A stretch of DNA of 64,000 nt from Modicisalibacter sp049808615 (GTDB taxonomy: Bacteria > Pseudomonadota > Gammaproteobacteria > Pseudomonadales > Halomonadaceae). Numbering within the stretch: position 1 is the stretch's first letter; every line of letters begins with the position of its first letter. The notes beneath the pieces were generated by a model. That model searched no databases. It saw only the letters and a list, made by a program, of their open reading frames with translations, and was not told where the DNA came from. The position numbers and the translations under genes were made by a program. Below, one piece after another: positions 26,999 through 36,716 of this stretch. The stretch covers positions 1-64,000 of the forward strand of contig NZ_JBNCAN010000017.1 of the NCBI RefSeq assembly GCF_049808615.1, in the 5' to 3' direction.

Positions 26999-27940
26999 TC
27001 AGGAAGCAGTTCCCGCAGGATGATGTTCGGCCCAGTGCCGCGCAATGTCGACTCGCCGCGTCACCCAGACCCGATCATGGGCCTCGATATGATCGAGGAA
27101 GCGCTGCAATCCCCGAAAGCGTCCGGGACGGCCGATCAGACGGCAGTGCAGACCGATGGAGAGCATCTTCGGTGCTTCCTCGCCCTCGGCGTAGAGCACA
27201 TCGAAGGCGTCCCGCAGGTAGGTGAAGAAGTGCTCCCCGGTGTTGAAGCCCTGAGGTGAAGCGAAGCGCATATCGTTGCTGTCCAGGGTGTAGGGCACTA
27301 CCAGATGAGTCTGCGCTTCGCCCTTGCTGTTCTTTTCACTGGTCCAGAACGGCAGGTCGTCACCGTAGTAGTCGCTGTCGTAAAGGAACGATCCCTCATC
27401 GAGCACCAGCCGCCGGGTATTGGGGCTGTCGCGACCGGTGTACCAGCCCAACGGCTTCTCGCCATAAAGCCTCTGGAAGATGTCGATGGCCTTTTGCATG
27501 TGCTCGCGCTCGATATCTTCCGGCGTGTTTTGATAATGAATCCAGCGATAGCCGTGGCAGGCGATTTCGTGGCCTAATTCCTTGAAGGCCTGGGCCACGT
27601 CGGGATTGCGCTCCAGCGCCATGGCCACGCCAAACACCGTCAGCGGCAGGCCACGTCGCTCGAACTCCTTGAGGATGCGCCAGACGCCGGCCCGGGAGCC
27701 GTATTCGTAGATCGACTCCATGCTCAGATGACGATCGGGGTAGGCCTCGGCGCCGATGATTTCGGAGAGGAACTGCTCCGAGCCGCTGTCGCCGTGGAGT
27801 ACGCTGTTTTCGCCGCCTTCCTCATAGTTGAGGACGAACTGCACGGCGATTCGGGCGTTGCCGGGCCAATTGGCATGCGGCGGGTTGCGGCCATAACCGA
27901 TGAGATCACGAGGATAATCGGCGTCATGTGTTGGCGTCAT
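26999..27940 (-). CDS. puuE: allantoinase PuuE, polysaccharide-deacetylase fold
   Basis: Hydrolyses allantoin to allantoate. The 313-residue protein belongs to the metal-independent PuuE type related to NodB/polysaccharide deacetylases, not to the amidohydrolase allantoinases. Visible features are YPRDLIGYGRNPPHANWPG, HEIACHGYRWIHYQ, and GLHCRLIGRPGR. I use the ATG with AAGGAG nine bases upstream; a longer frame would start inside the operator. First gene of the minus-strand operon, divergent from the racemase gene. Confidence 0.95.
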   Translation of the reverse strand: MTPTHDADYPRDLIGYGRNPPHANWPGNARIAVQFVLNYEEGGENSVLHGDSGSEQFLSEIIGAEAYPDRHLSMESIYEYGSRAGVWRILKEFERRGLPLTVFGVAMALERNPDVAQAFKELGHEIACHGYRWIHYQNTPEDIEREHMQKAIDIFQRLYGEKPLGWYTGRDSPNTRRLVLDEGSFLYDSDYYGDDLPFWTSEKNSKGEAQTHLVVPYTLDSNDMRFASPQGFNTGEHFFTYLRDAFDVLYAEGEEAPKMLSIGLHCRLIGRPGRFRGLQRFLDHIEAHDRVWVTRRVDIARHWAEHHPAGTAS

Positions 27941-27962
27941 CGAACGGGCTCCTTTTTTATTT

Positions 27963-28075
27963 AATGTATACAATATAACGCTAGTCTGTATTCACTTATG
28001 TTTCAAGCCAATCCAGGCTTCATCCATCCAAAACTTACTTGCGCATCTCTTTCCAGCCAACTATTTTGTGTACAA
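27963..28075. promoter_or_regulatory. two TTGTATACAA-type sites between puuE and hpxA
   Basis: AATGTATACAAT (27963-27974) lies close to the puuE start, and TTGTGTACAA (28066-28075) lies about 60 bases before the racemase ATG. Both fit the palindrome TTGTRTACAA with at most one change. One site faces each divergent gene. The same motif recurs near the regulator gene at 34 kb, between uraH and uraD, and before the NCS2 permease. Confidence 0.6.
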
Positions 28076-28135
28076 AGAGACTGTTTTTTCGTGAACAAAT
28101 TTGATCGGCCCTGGCTGTCTGATGAGGACGTTTTA

Positions 28136-28879
28136 ATGCATATCCGCGTGATCAACCCTAATACGACCGCCACGATGACCGCCACTATCGACGCCGCGGC
28201 CAAGCGCATCGCGGCACCGAGCACCCAGGTGAGCTCCACGAACCCGGCCAGCGGCCCGGTTTCCATCGAGAGCCATTTCGATGAGGCCCTCAGTGCCGTC
28301 GGAGTCATCGAAGAGGTGATGAGGGGAGAGCAGGAAAAAGTCGATGCCTACATCATCGCCTGCTTCGGCGATCCGGGATTGCTTGCTGCCCGGGAACTGA
28401 CCCGGGCACCGGTCATTGGCATCGCCGAGGCGGCCTTTCACATGGCCATGCTGATCAGCACACGCTTTTCCATCGTCACCACCCTTGGGCGCACCGGCAT
28501 CATCGCCGAGCATCTGCTGGACATGTATGGCTTCAGCCATCACTGCCGCCGGGTGCGGGCCGCGGAGATCCCGGTGCTCGACCTGGAAGACGACAGCGAC
28601 GCGGCCCTGATCCGCATCATCGACGAGTGCAAACGAGCTCGGGACGAAGACAACATCGGCGCCATCGTGCTGGGTTGCGGGGGCATGGCGGATCTCACCG
28701 CCCAGATCAGCGATGCGGTCGGCCTGCCGGTGGTGGAAGGCGTGACCGCCGCGGTAAAGCTCTCCGAAGCGCTGGTCGGACTAGGTCTGGGCACAAGCAA
28801 ATACGGCGATCTGGCCTTCCCACGGTCCAAGCGGTTTACAGGGCAATTCGAGCACCTGAGCCAGCAGCGCTTCGACTGA
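28136..28879 (+). CDS. hpxA: allantoin racemase (Asp/Glu/hydantoin racemase family)
   Basis: A 247-residue member of the hydantoin-racemase family with both catalytic cysteines in place: Cys76 in ACFGDPG and Cys181 in LGCGGMAD. Family members racemise hydantoin-like rings. Between allantoinase and purine permeases, allantoin is the sensible substrate, allowing the enantioselective PuuE to use both forms. The ATG follows GAGGA; the longer open frame covers the promoter region and is not used. Confidence 0.85.
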   Translation: MHIRVINPNTTATMTATIDAAAKRIAAPSTQVSSTNPASGPVSIESHFDEALSAVGVIEEVMRGEQEKVDAYIIACFGDPGLLAARELTRAPVIGIAEAAFHMAMLISTRFSIVTTLGRTGIIAEHLLDMYGFSHHCRRVRAAEIPVLDLEDDSDAALIRIIDECKRARDEDNIGAIVLGCGGMADLTAQISDAVGLPVVEGVTAAVKLSEALVGLGLGTSKYGDLAFPRSKRFTGQFEHLSQQRFD

Positions 28880-28901
28880 GTTTCGAGCCAAGCATTGCAG
28901 G

Positions 28902-28943
28902 AAGCTTATAAAGACAATCAACACTGCGAGGCAACCAACATGA
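28902..28943 (+). promoter_or_regulatory. conserved leader of the NCS1 permease gene
   Basis: AAGCTTATAAAGACAAT followed by TGCGAGGCAACCAACATGA closely matches the leader of the unrelated NCS2 permease gene at 55724; this copy has six extra bases in the middle. TATAAA could be a -10 box and GCGAGG the ribosome site. Confidence 0.45.
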
Positions 28944-30304
28944 CCACCCCAACCTCCTCTTCAGGAGCGCACTCCGGCGCAACACATACAACCGCGACCA
29001 AAGCGCCTGGACAGGAATCCCTGGCGCCCCAGAAGACCCGAATCATGGGGCGCTTCTCCTATCTGCTGGCCTGGTTCGGCGGTTGCGTATCCATCGGCAC
29101 CTTCGCCATGGGCTCGAGCGTGGTCGGCACCCTCAATCTGGTGCAGGCAACGCTGGCCATCGCTATCGGTTGTTTCGTGATCGGTGTGGCGCTGACGTTA
29201 AACGGCGCCGCGGGTTACAAGTACGGCATCCCCTTCATGGTTCAGGCGCGCAGTGCCTTCGGTTTCAGTGGCACCCGCTTTCCGGGACTGGTGCGAGCGG
29301 TGCCGGCCATCGTCTGGTACGGCTTTCAAAGCTGGATCGGCGCCGGCGCCTTGAACGCGGTATCCGCCACCCTGTTCGGCTTCGATAACCTGGTGCTTTA
29401 CTTCATTGTCTTTCAGCTTCTGCAGATCGCCCTGTCGGTACTGGGCTTCCAGGGCATCAAGTGGCTGGAGAACATCGGCAGCGGCTTCATCCTGGTCTCC
29501 TTGACCTACATGTTCTACAGCACGGTGGATCGCTACGGCGCGGAGATCTCAGCCAATCTGGTCAATAGCGAAGGCACCTGGGGCATGCCCTTCTGGGGCG
29601 CGACCATGCTGTTTCTGGGCATCTACAGCACCATGATGCTCAACGTCAGCGACTATTCCCGGGAACTCAAGCACGGCGCCGGGCCGGGCTTTCTGACCAC
29701 GCTGTATTCCATGTCGATTTTGCCCTGCACCCTGTTCATGGGGCTGATCGGCTTCATGGTGTCCGAGGCCACCGGGGTCGCGGACCCGATCAAGGTGTTT
29801 TCCAACGCAGTGGACAACACGCCGCTGTTGATGACGACCCTGCTCTTCATCGCCTTCGCCCAGGTCACCACCAACGTGCTCAACAACGTGGTGCCGCCGA
29901 CCTACGTGCTGATGGACGCCTTCAAACTCAAATATCGTACCGCAACAGTCATCGTCGGCTTCCTGGCCTTCGCCACCTTCCCCTGGGAACTGGTCAAGGA
30001 TGAGTCCGCCGCCGGCCTGCAACTCTTCGTGCAGACCTACTCCGCCTTCCTCGGCCCGATCTTCGCGGTGCTGGTGGTGGATTACTATCTGATCCGCCGT
30101 CGCACCCTGGATGTGGACAAGCTTTACGACGTCAATGGGCCTTATCGTGGCGTCAACTACGGCGCCATCATCGCCTCGCTAATAGGTGCTGCGGTGGCGC
30201 TGACATTCTCCGCCGTCTCCTGGTACGCCAGCCTGATTCCTGCCGGGGTGATCTACTATCTATTGATGCGTCATTGGTCGGCCTGCCAGCGTTTTCGTGA
30301 GTGA
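28940..30304 (+). CDS. NCS1-family nucleobase/allantoin permease
   Basis: A 454-residue transporter with about 12 membrane segments and NCS1 features: YKYGIPFMVQARSAFGFSG as the substrate-site helix, WYGFQSWIGAGALN, and a C-terminal VDYYLIRRRTLDVDKLYDVN. It would import a purine, allantoin or related ring compound with protons or sodium. It lies 60 bases after hpxA. The ATG follows GCGAGG; the upstream codons are part of the conserved leader. The substrate is inferred from the neighbours. Confidence 0.88.
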   Translation: MTTPTSSSGAHSGATHTTATKAPGQESLAPQKTRIMGRFSYLLAWFGGCVSIGTFAMGSSVVGTLNLVQATLAIAIGCFVIGVALTLNGAAGYKYGIPFMVQARSAFGFSGTRFPGLVRAVPAIVWYGFQSWIGAGALNAVSATLFGFDNLVLYFIVFQLLQIALSVLGFQGIKWLENIGSGFILVSLTYMFYSTVDRYGAEISANLVNSEGTWGMPFWGATMLFLGIYSTMMLNVSDYSRELKHGAGPGFLTTLYSMSILPCTLFMGLIGFMVSEATGVADPIKVFSNAVDNTPLLMTTLLFIAFAQVTTNVLNNVVPPTYVLMDAFKLKYRTATVIVGFLAFATFPWELVKDESAAGLQLFVQTYSAFLGPIFAVLVVDYYLIRRRTLDVDKLYDVNGPYRGVNYGAIIASLIGAAVALTFSAVSWYASLIPAGVIYYLLMRHWSACQRFRE

Positions 30305-30359
30305 ACAAGGCCATTCAAAGCAAGAACGAGATCAATAACCAACAAGACAGGTGCTTTTC

Positions 30360-31808
<1,449 letters not shown>

Positions 31809-31819
31809 GAAGCGACAAG

Positions 31820-31852
31820 GGCCTCGCCGACAGTGTCGGCGAGGCCTTTTTT
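31820..31852 (+). terminator. intrinsic terminator after the permease genes
   Basis: A perfect 12-bp stem (GGCCTCGCCGAC and complement) with a three-base loop is followed by six Ts, 12 bases after the permease stop. Confidence 0.92.
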
Positions 31853-31971
31853 ATACGGCGCTATTGATTTTGCAAAACGTGCCAGCATGCGAATTCTGCA
31901 CAGGCTGCCAGAGCTTACTACCCAATACCTGTCAGCGGTATCTGGATCGGTTTCTTGATAATAATTATAAT

Positions 31972-31990
31972 ATAATTACACTGTAATTAT
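31972..31990. promoter_or_regulatory. palindromic operator overlapping the brnT start
   Basis: ATAATTACA-C-TGTAATTAT, a perfect palindrome with nine-base arms, runs into the brnT ATG. Just upstream AATTATAATATAATT repeats the theme. BrnA-type antitoxins repress their own operon, so this is the likely site. Confidence 0.65.
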
Positions 31991-32282
31991 GAGCCATTAC
32001 TCTTTTGACTGGGATCCCCGCAAGGATGCCGCTAATCGCAAGAAGCATGACGTCTCGTTCCAGGAGGCCAAAACTGCCTTTACGGATGAATTCGCACGTC
32101 TTATAGCTGACCCAGACCATTCTGAAGAGGAGGACCGGTTCATTCTCCTCGGTACGAGCATCCATTCTCGCTTGTTGGTGGTGTGCCACTGCGTTAGAGA
32201 CGGTGAGATGATTCGAATCATCTCTGCCCGTAAGGCGAATAGGCGAGAAAGACAAACTTATGAAGGGTACAGACATGCGTGA
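31989..32282 (+). CDS. brnT: BrnT family toxin
   Basis: A 97-residue RelE-fold ribonuclease toxin of the BrnT type: FDWDPRKDAANRKKHDVSFQ at the N-terminus, DRFILLGTS, and IISARKANRRERQTYE at the C-terminus, where family members have their active residues. It precedes and overlaps the antitoxin gene, the usual BrnTA order. The region is AT-rich against its surroundings, as for a mobile module. Confidence 0.93.
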   Translation: MSHYSFDWDPRKDAANRKKHDVSFQEAKTAFTDEFARLIADPDHSEEEDRFILLGTSIHSRLLVVCHCVRDGEMIRIISARKANRRERQTYEGYRHA

Positions 32283-32484
32283 TCATTACGACTTTTCCGA
32301 GTCCGTCAAGAACCCATACGCCAAGAAGTTAAAGCAGCAGGTTACGATCCGGCTGGATGAGGATACCGTTGCATACTTCAAGAATCTTGCAGAGAAAAAA
32401 GATATTCCGTATCAGAGCCTTATAAATCTCTACCTGCGTGACTGCGCGCAGTCACGTAAGGATCTAAAGATTGAATGGCAGTGA
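32275..32484 (+). CDS. brnA: BrnA family antitoxin
   Basis: A 69-residue protein: the N-terminal part would wrap the toxin, and a ribbon-helix-helix DNA-binding part follows (KLKQQVTIRLDEDTVAYFKN, IPYQSLINLYLRDCA). It neutralises BrnT and represses the operon. The ATG overlaps the brnT stop by eight bases; an in-frame ATG five codons earlier is also possible. Confidence 0.9.
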   Translation: MRDHYDFSESVKNPYAKKLKQQVTIRLDEDTVAYFKNLAEKKDIPYQSLINLYLRDCAQSRKDLKIEWQ

Positions 32485-32644
32485 ACCGTTGCGGCTTCTG
32501 ACGGACCGGCAAAAGTTCGGGCCAAAAAGCGACCTTTACTTTTACCTGCCGCAGAGCCGGACGTTATAGCGAAAAAACCAACTCGTGGCACCCGGTACCC
32601 AACCGTGTCAAAATTGAGTGATGCGCGAACGAGAGGTTTGGCTC

Positions 32645-32869
32645 ATGAATCTCCAGAAAATTGAAGACGAGGCGCTCCACCTACCAAAAGAGGAGCGAGC
32701 GCAATTGATCCAGCGACTGGTATTGAGCCTGGAGTCTCCGTCAGATAAAGAGCTCAGGTCTGATTGGTTGCTTGAAGCTCGGCGTAGAAGCGAAGAGCTC
32801 GATGATGGCTCAGTTCAGGCCGTGTCGGGTGAGGATGTCATGAGGAAGGCTAGAGCACTGATCAAGTGA
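32645..32869 (+). CDS. addiction-module antitoxin of the Unstab_antitox type
   Basis: A 74-residue, mainly helical protein (ALHLPKEERAQLIQRLVLSL) of the small family paired with ParE/RelE toxins. The ATG follows a GAGAGG site. It overlaps the toxin gene by GTGA, so both are translationally coupled. Nothing suggests a DNA-binding domain in the first half. Confidence 0.85.
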   Translation: MNLQKIEDEALHLPKEERAQLIQRLVLSLESPSDKELRSDWLLEARRRSEELDDGSVQAVSGEDVMRKARALIK

Positions 32870-33159
32870 ACTATTCTTTTCACCCGGCAGCGGAAGCCGA
32901 GTTCCTGGAATCAGTCGGTTACTACGAGTCGAAGGTTCCAGGATTGGGTAGTGCCTTTATAGAGGAATTTGAAGCTCTGGCTGTATTGATCGGCGAATCG
33001 CCAGAAGCTTGGCAAATCAAATTAGAGCCAGACATTCGCAGAGCTCCCTTTCACCGATTCCCGCTATCAATCGTCTATAGAGAAAAGCCTGGAGGTTTTC
33101 AGGTTTTGGCTGTTGCTCATGACCGGCGACGCCCGTATTACTGGCTTGGCAGGCTTTAA
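32866..33159 (+). CDS. ParE/RelE superfamily toxin
   Basis: A 97-residue toxin with the ParE/RelE fold pattern: FHPAAEAEFLESVGYYE, then RRAPFHRFPLSIVYRE, and a C-terminal VLAVAHDRRRPYYWLGR. It starts with GTG. Members poison gyrase or cleave mRNA on the ribosome; which one applies cannot be told from sequence. It is the second toxin-antitoxin pair in a row, inserted between the allantoin permeases and the purine regulator. Confidence 0.88.
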   Translation: MNYSFHPAAEAEFLESVGYYESKVPGLGSAFIEEFEALAVLIGESPEAWQIKLEPDIRRAPFHRFPLSIVYREKPGGFQVLAVAHDRRRPYYWLGRL

Positions 33160-33353
33160 CCGAGCGCTGTGTAGTGAGTAATCTTGGTGGATGTGGCTGT
33201 ATGAATCGCCCCGAGCGAAGGGATATTCGCGAAGCTCTGGAAAGTTCAAGCGCAATGAGTTTCCATTACGGAATTCAAGCAACAAACGCAACACCACTGC
33301 AGCGTAAACGGGTAAGCCGCTTACGCAACACCGACCAAGCGCCGTATAGCCAG

Positions 33354-34097
33354 TCAAGGCGAGAAAATATGGTGCAGGTCCGGCACCTCGTTCTCCTCCT
33401 CGACGATGGAAAGCGAGGCTTCGATGGCCTTGAGATGGCGCCCCATGAAGGCCGTGGCACGCTCACCCTCCCCCGCCTCCAGGAGGTTGATCAGCTCGTC
33501 GTGGTCATGGGATTCGCACCCCAGATGACCAGACGTGCCGTAGACGGCGAGAATCAACGAAGAGCGTGAGCACAGATGTCCGACAAACTCGGCGATTACC
33601 GAATTATCAGAAAGTCGCGCCAGCCGAGTGTGGAATTCCGCCGAGAGTTTGATTGCGACACTTTGCTCGCCACTTTTCAGCGCCTTTCGCTCACGGGCGG
33701 CGAGCTCCCGTAGATCACGGGCCTCGGCGCTCGTCATGTGCCGGGCAATATCCTGCATGATGCCGCATTCCACCAATTGGCGCGTGGCAAACACGTCCCG
33801 GGCTTCTTCCGCGGTGGGGCGCGTGACGCTGGCCCCGCGTCGCGGGGTCAGTGTCACCAGATGCTCGAGGGCCAGGCGTTGCAGTATCTTGCGGATACCG
33901 GTGCGGCTCACTCCGAACACGTCGGCCAGGGCATCTTCCCGCAGACGAGCACCGGGGCGCAGCCGGTGCTCGATGATGGCATCGCTGATGGTGTGGTAGA
34001 TGGCGTCGTGGCGCTTGGCGCCGTCACCATCCTTACCCTTCTTGCGCCCACCCGCTCTGACAGGTTTATGCTCGTGCAGTACCTCCTGCTGGCTCAT
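33354..34097 (-). CDS. GntR-family regulator with FCD domain, likely purine-catabolism regulator
   Basis: A 247-residue regulator with a basic N-terminal tail (GGRKKGKDGDG), a winged helix (AIIEHRLRPGARLREDALAD, VSRTGIRKILQRLALEHLV) and an FCD domain (KLSAEFHTRLARL, SHDHDELINLLE). The ATG with GAGGAAGAG upstream is chosen; the much longer open frame overlaps puuD and has no family content there. It follows uraH-puuD on the same strand. A TTGTATAC site lies just upstream of it. It is the best candidate to bind the TTGTATACAA sites of the urate/allantoin genes. Confidence 0.88.
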   Translation of the reverse strand: MSQQEVLHEHKPVRAGGRKKGKDGDGAKRHDAIYHTISDAIIEHRLRPGARLREDALADVFGVSRTGIRKILQRLALEHLVTLTPRRGASVTRPTAEEARDVFATRQLVECGIMQDIARHMTSAEARDLRELAARERKALKSGEQSVAIKLSAEFHTRLARLSDNSVIAEFVGHLCSRSSLILAVYGTSGHLGCESHDHDELINLLEAGEGERATAFMGRHLKAIEASLSIVEEENEVPDLHHIFSP

Positions 34098-34132
34098 GGC
34101 TCTTCCTCGTCTGAGCAACTCCCGAACGCCCA

Positions 34133-34142
34133 TTGTATACGC
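34133..34142. promoter_or_regulatory. TTGTATAC operator-like site before the GntR gene
   Basis: TTGTATACGC matches eight of ten positions of the TTGTATACAA motif and lies about 36 bases before the regulator's start, in the short gap after puuD. It would permit autoregulation. Confidence 0.45.
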
Positions 34143-34194
34143 TTTGAAGGATGCCGGCAGTCGCCCGCCCCCCTTGGCTATTGATGGCGGCAAT

Positions 34195-35478
34195 TTATAG
34201 CGGTTCCGGCTTCCAGGCAGCGATCGCGGCGCGCTCTTCGTCGGTGATCTTGGTGATATTGCCCAGCGGCATATAGCCACTCGCCACCACCTGCTTGACC
34301 ATCTGCGCTTGTATCGTCGTGTGGCGCTCGCTATCCAATATGATGCCCGCCGGGGCCGCAGCAAAACCCGCATGGGAAGGTTGCTTGGCGTGACACTGAA
34401 CACAGCGCTCATTCATGATGGTTTGAATCTGCTCGATGCCGATGTCTCCGCCGGCGCTGGCCGTGGCCATTCCGCCGTCACTACCGGTTTCGGCCGCGCC
34501 GTTGCCATTCGCCGATGCGGTAGGCTGGCTTGCCGGTGCGGTAGATTGGGTGCTTGGCGCGGCAACCCATACCGCCAGCAGTATCAGCGCCACGCCAGCA
34601 GCCGGATAGGCGGGTCGGATATTGCCCTGGTGCATGAGCACGAAGAACTGGCGAATCAGCGCACCGGCAAAGATGAATAGCGCCATGATGACCCAGGCGT
34701 AGTCATGGGTATACATGAACGAGTAGTGGTTGCTGAGCATCAACAGCACCACCGGCAGGGTAAAGTAGGTATTGTGTACCGAACGCTGTTTGCCGCGTTT
34801 GCCATCGATGGGGTTGGGGGTTTCACCCGCTTTCATGGCCTTGACCATGCGCCGCTGTCCGGGAATGATCCAGAAGAACACATTGGCGGACATGGCGGTG
34901 GCCATTACCGCACCGGTCAACAGAAACGCAGCGCGTCCGGCGAAAAGATGCACGCTGAGATAGGACACCACCACCATCATCACCGCCACGGCGATGCTCA
35001 ATACACCATCACGTTCCATGTTGGGACTGATGCGCTTACACAATTCGTTGTAGATGACCCAGCCCAACAACAGGAACAGCACAGCAGCAACATTGGCCTG
35101 CCAGCCCGCCATGTTGGCGGCCCATTCCCAACTACTCGACGGATTGACCAGATAGATGCTGGGGCTGGCCAGATACAGGAGCGCAAACAGGGCAAAACCG
35201 GAAAGCCAGGTGGTATAGGCCTTCCAGAACGACCAGTGCAGATCGTCCGGCAGTTTTGCCGGCGCGGTGGCGTACTTCTGATTATGATAGAAACCACCGC
35301 CGTGCACGGCCCACATCTCGCCGAATACACCTTTCTGCTTGTCTTCCGCCGCCCGGGGCGACTTCAGACCATTGTCCAGCATGACAAAGTAGATGGATTC
35401 GCCGATCCAGGCGATCGCCGCGATAACATGTAGCCAGCGCAGCAGCATGTTGCCGAATTCCAGTAGATAGGCTTCCAT
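34195..35478 (-). CDS. puuD: membrane urate oxidase PuuD with C-terminal cytochrome c domain
   Basis: Oxidises urate to 5-hydroxyisourate and passes electrons to the respiratory chain rather than to oxygen directly. The 427-residue protein has about eight to nine membrane segments (Urate_ox_N domain, from LRWLHVIAAIAWIGES), a Ser/Thr/Pro/Ala-rich linker (about residues 305-345) and a c-type cytochrome domain with the haem motif CVQCH and the likely axial methionine in SGYMPLGN. It follows uraH by 57 bases, giving consecutive pathway steps. It replaces the soluble uricase. Confidence 0.93.
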   Translation of the reverse strand: MEAYLLEFGNMLLRWLHVIAAIAWIGESIYFVMLDNGLKSPRAAEDKQKGVFGEMWAVHGGGFYHNQKYATAPAKLPDDLHWSFWKAYTTWLSGFALFALLYLASPSIYLVNPSSSWEWAANMAGWQANVAAVLFLLLGWVIYNELCKRISPNMERDGVLSIAVAVMMVVVSYLSVHLFAGRAAFLLTGAVMATAMSANVFFWIIPGQRRMVKAMKAGETPNPIDGKRGKQRSVHNTYFTLPVVLLMLSNHYSFMYTHDYAWVIMALFIFAGALIRQFFVLMHQGNIRPAYPAAGVALILLAVWVAAPSTQSTAPASQPTASANGNGAAETGSDGGMATASAGGDIGIEQIQTIMNERCVQCHAKQPSHAGFAAAPAGIILDSERHTTIQAQMVKQVVASGYMPLGNITKITDEERAAIAAWKPEPL

Positions 35479-35535
35479 GAGTGAACTCTCATCGTATGTG
35501 ATTGTTGTCGATCGGTCGGGGAGGGGCCGATGCTG

Positions 35536-35889
35536 TCAGCTACCGCGATAGGTCGAATAGCTATAGGGCGATAACAGTAGCGGCACGTGATAATGCTCTT
35601 CCGCATTGGCGACACCGAAGCGCAGCGGAATATGATCGAGGAAGCGCGGTTTATCACCGGCTACCTGCTGCCTATCCAGATACTCGCCGGCATGGAACAA
35701 AAGCTCGTATTCTCCAGCGATGAAATCCGTGCCTTCGAGAATCGGTGCATCACAGCGACCATCGTCGTTGGTGACCACTTCCCCCAGTCGGATGCGAGCC
35801 TCTCCCTCCAGACGAAATATCTCGATCCGCAGGCCATTGCCTGGGCGGCCCTGGGCGGTGTCCAGCACATGTGTTGTCAGGCGTCCCAT
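35536..35889 (-). CDS. uraH: 5-hydroxyisourate hydrolase
   Basis: Opens 5-hydroxyisourate to OHCU. The 117-residue transthyretin-related protein begins LTTHVLDTAQGRPGNGL and ends with the diagnostic YRGS tetrapeptide; the HYHVPLLLSP strand is also present. AGGAG precedes the ATG. It is first in the uraH-puuD-regulator run, divergent from uraD across paired operator sites. Confidence 0.96.
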   Translation of the reverse strand: MGRLTTHVLDTAQGRPGNGLRIEIFRLEGEARIRLGEVVTNDDGRCDAPILEGTDFIAGEYELLFHAGEYLDRQQVAGDKPRFLDHIPLRFGVANAEEHYHVPLLLSPYSYSTYRGS

Positions 35890-35997
35890 ATTGTTGTGCT
35901 CCTAAGGTTGGGCTAAGAATGCAATGAGCAGTATGATAGATATCCTCACTGGCTGAATACAGTTTTATCGCTAAAAGAAATACATTTCAAAGTTTTT

Positions 35998-36030
35998 TTG
36001 TATACATTATTGTTCTATTTTGTCATACAA
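35998..36030. promoter_or_regulatory. paired TTGTATACAA-type sites between uraH and uraD
   Basis: TTGTATACAT (35998-36007) and TTGTCATACAA (36020-36030) lie about 22 bases apart centre to centre in the divergent promoter region. A similar pair with near-equal spacing occurs upstream of the NCS2 permease. Confidence 0.6.
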
Positions 36031-36071
36031 CAACGTCAAGGCGCTTTATTTTCCATGACAGGAGCCATCTC

Positions 36072-36599
36072 ATGACCACTGCATATCTCTCGCCTCGCCC
36101 CAGCGCCCTGGATCGAGATACCTTCGTCGCTCAGTATGGCGATATCTATGAGCACTCTGCCTGGGTCGCCGAACAGGCTTGGGACAAAGGACTTGAGGAA
36201 GAGCAGGACACTCCCCTAGGGCTTGCCATCGTCATGAGTGCAATTCTTGCCAACGCCCCGGCCGAGCGCCAACTGGAGGTGATTCGTGCCCACCCGGACC
36301 TCGCCGGCAAGGCGGCCAAGAGCGGCGAACTGACCGACGATTCGACTCGCGAACAGGCCGGTGCCGGACTTGACCAGTGCTCCCCGGAAGAATTCGAACG
36401 CTTTCATCGCTACAACGAAGCCTATAAGTCGCGCTTTGGCTTTCCCTTCGTGATGGCAGTCAAGGGCAGTGATCGTCACAAGATTCTGGCCGCCTTCGAA
36501 ACGCGCCTCGAGCACTCCCCGGAGGAGGAGCGGCGCACCGCCATCGAGCAGATCAATCAGATCGCCCGCTTTCGTTTAGAGGATCGTGCAACTGGTTAA
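36072..36599 (+). CDS. uraD: OHCU decarboxylase
   Basis: Converts 2-oxo-4-hydroxy-4-carboxy-5-ureidoimidazoline to (S)-allantoin. The 175-residue helical protein has the catalytic histidine in IRAHPDLAGKAA, then EFERFHRYNEAYKSRFGFPF and HKILAAFETRLEHS, all typical of UraD. It completes the urate-to-allantoin route with the divergent uraH and puuD. The regulator gene follows on the same strand. Confidence 0.95.
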   Translation: MTTAYLSPRPSALDRDTFVAQYGDIYEHSAWVAEQAWDKGLEEEQDTPLGLAIVMSAILANAPAERQLEVIRAHPDLAGKAAKSGELTDDSTREQAGAGLDQCSPEEFERFHRYNEAYKSRFGFPFVMAVKGSDRHKILAAFETRLEHSPEEERRTAIEQINQIARFRLEDRATG

Positions 36600-36631
36600 T
36601 TTCCAATGCCTGGTCAATCTTGAAAGCGTAA

Positions 36632-36668
36632 TGGAAACCTTTTCCGTAATGGCGGACAGCCATTACGG
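36632..36668. promoter_or_regulatory. IclR-type operator half and adjacent 25-bp hairpin upstream of the IclR gene
   Basis: TGGAAACCTTTTCCG (36632-36646) matches TGGAAA-N3-TTTCCA with one change. It runs into a perfect inverted repeat, CCGTAATGGC and complement around GGACA (36644-36668). The octamer CGTAATGG occurs twice directly and once inverted in 45 bases. It probably serves autoregulation of the following IclR-family gene. Confidence 0.6.
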
Positions 36669-36716
36669 GAGCGTGTATGCTTAGACGTCATGAAACTCGC
36701 AGTGAGGAGAGCGAGC

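Noticed and set aside
27998..28135. N-terminal extension of the allantoin racemase
   Set aside because: The extension covers operator sites; the family start HIRVINPN follows the internal ATG with a ribosome site.
33290..33330. Imperfect inverted repeat GCGTAA...TTACGC after the GntR gene
   Set aside because: The stem has a mismatch and no T run follows; too weak to call a terminator.
34098..34412. N-terminal extension of the GntR regulator into puuD
   Set aside because: The extra residues (Arg/Ser/Trp-rich) show no GntR content and overlap puuD; a good ribosome site precedes the internal ATG.
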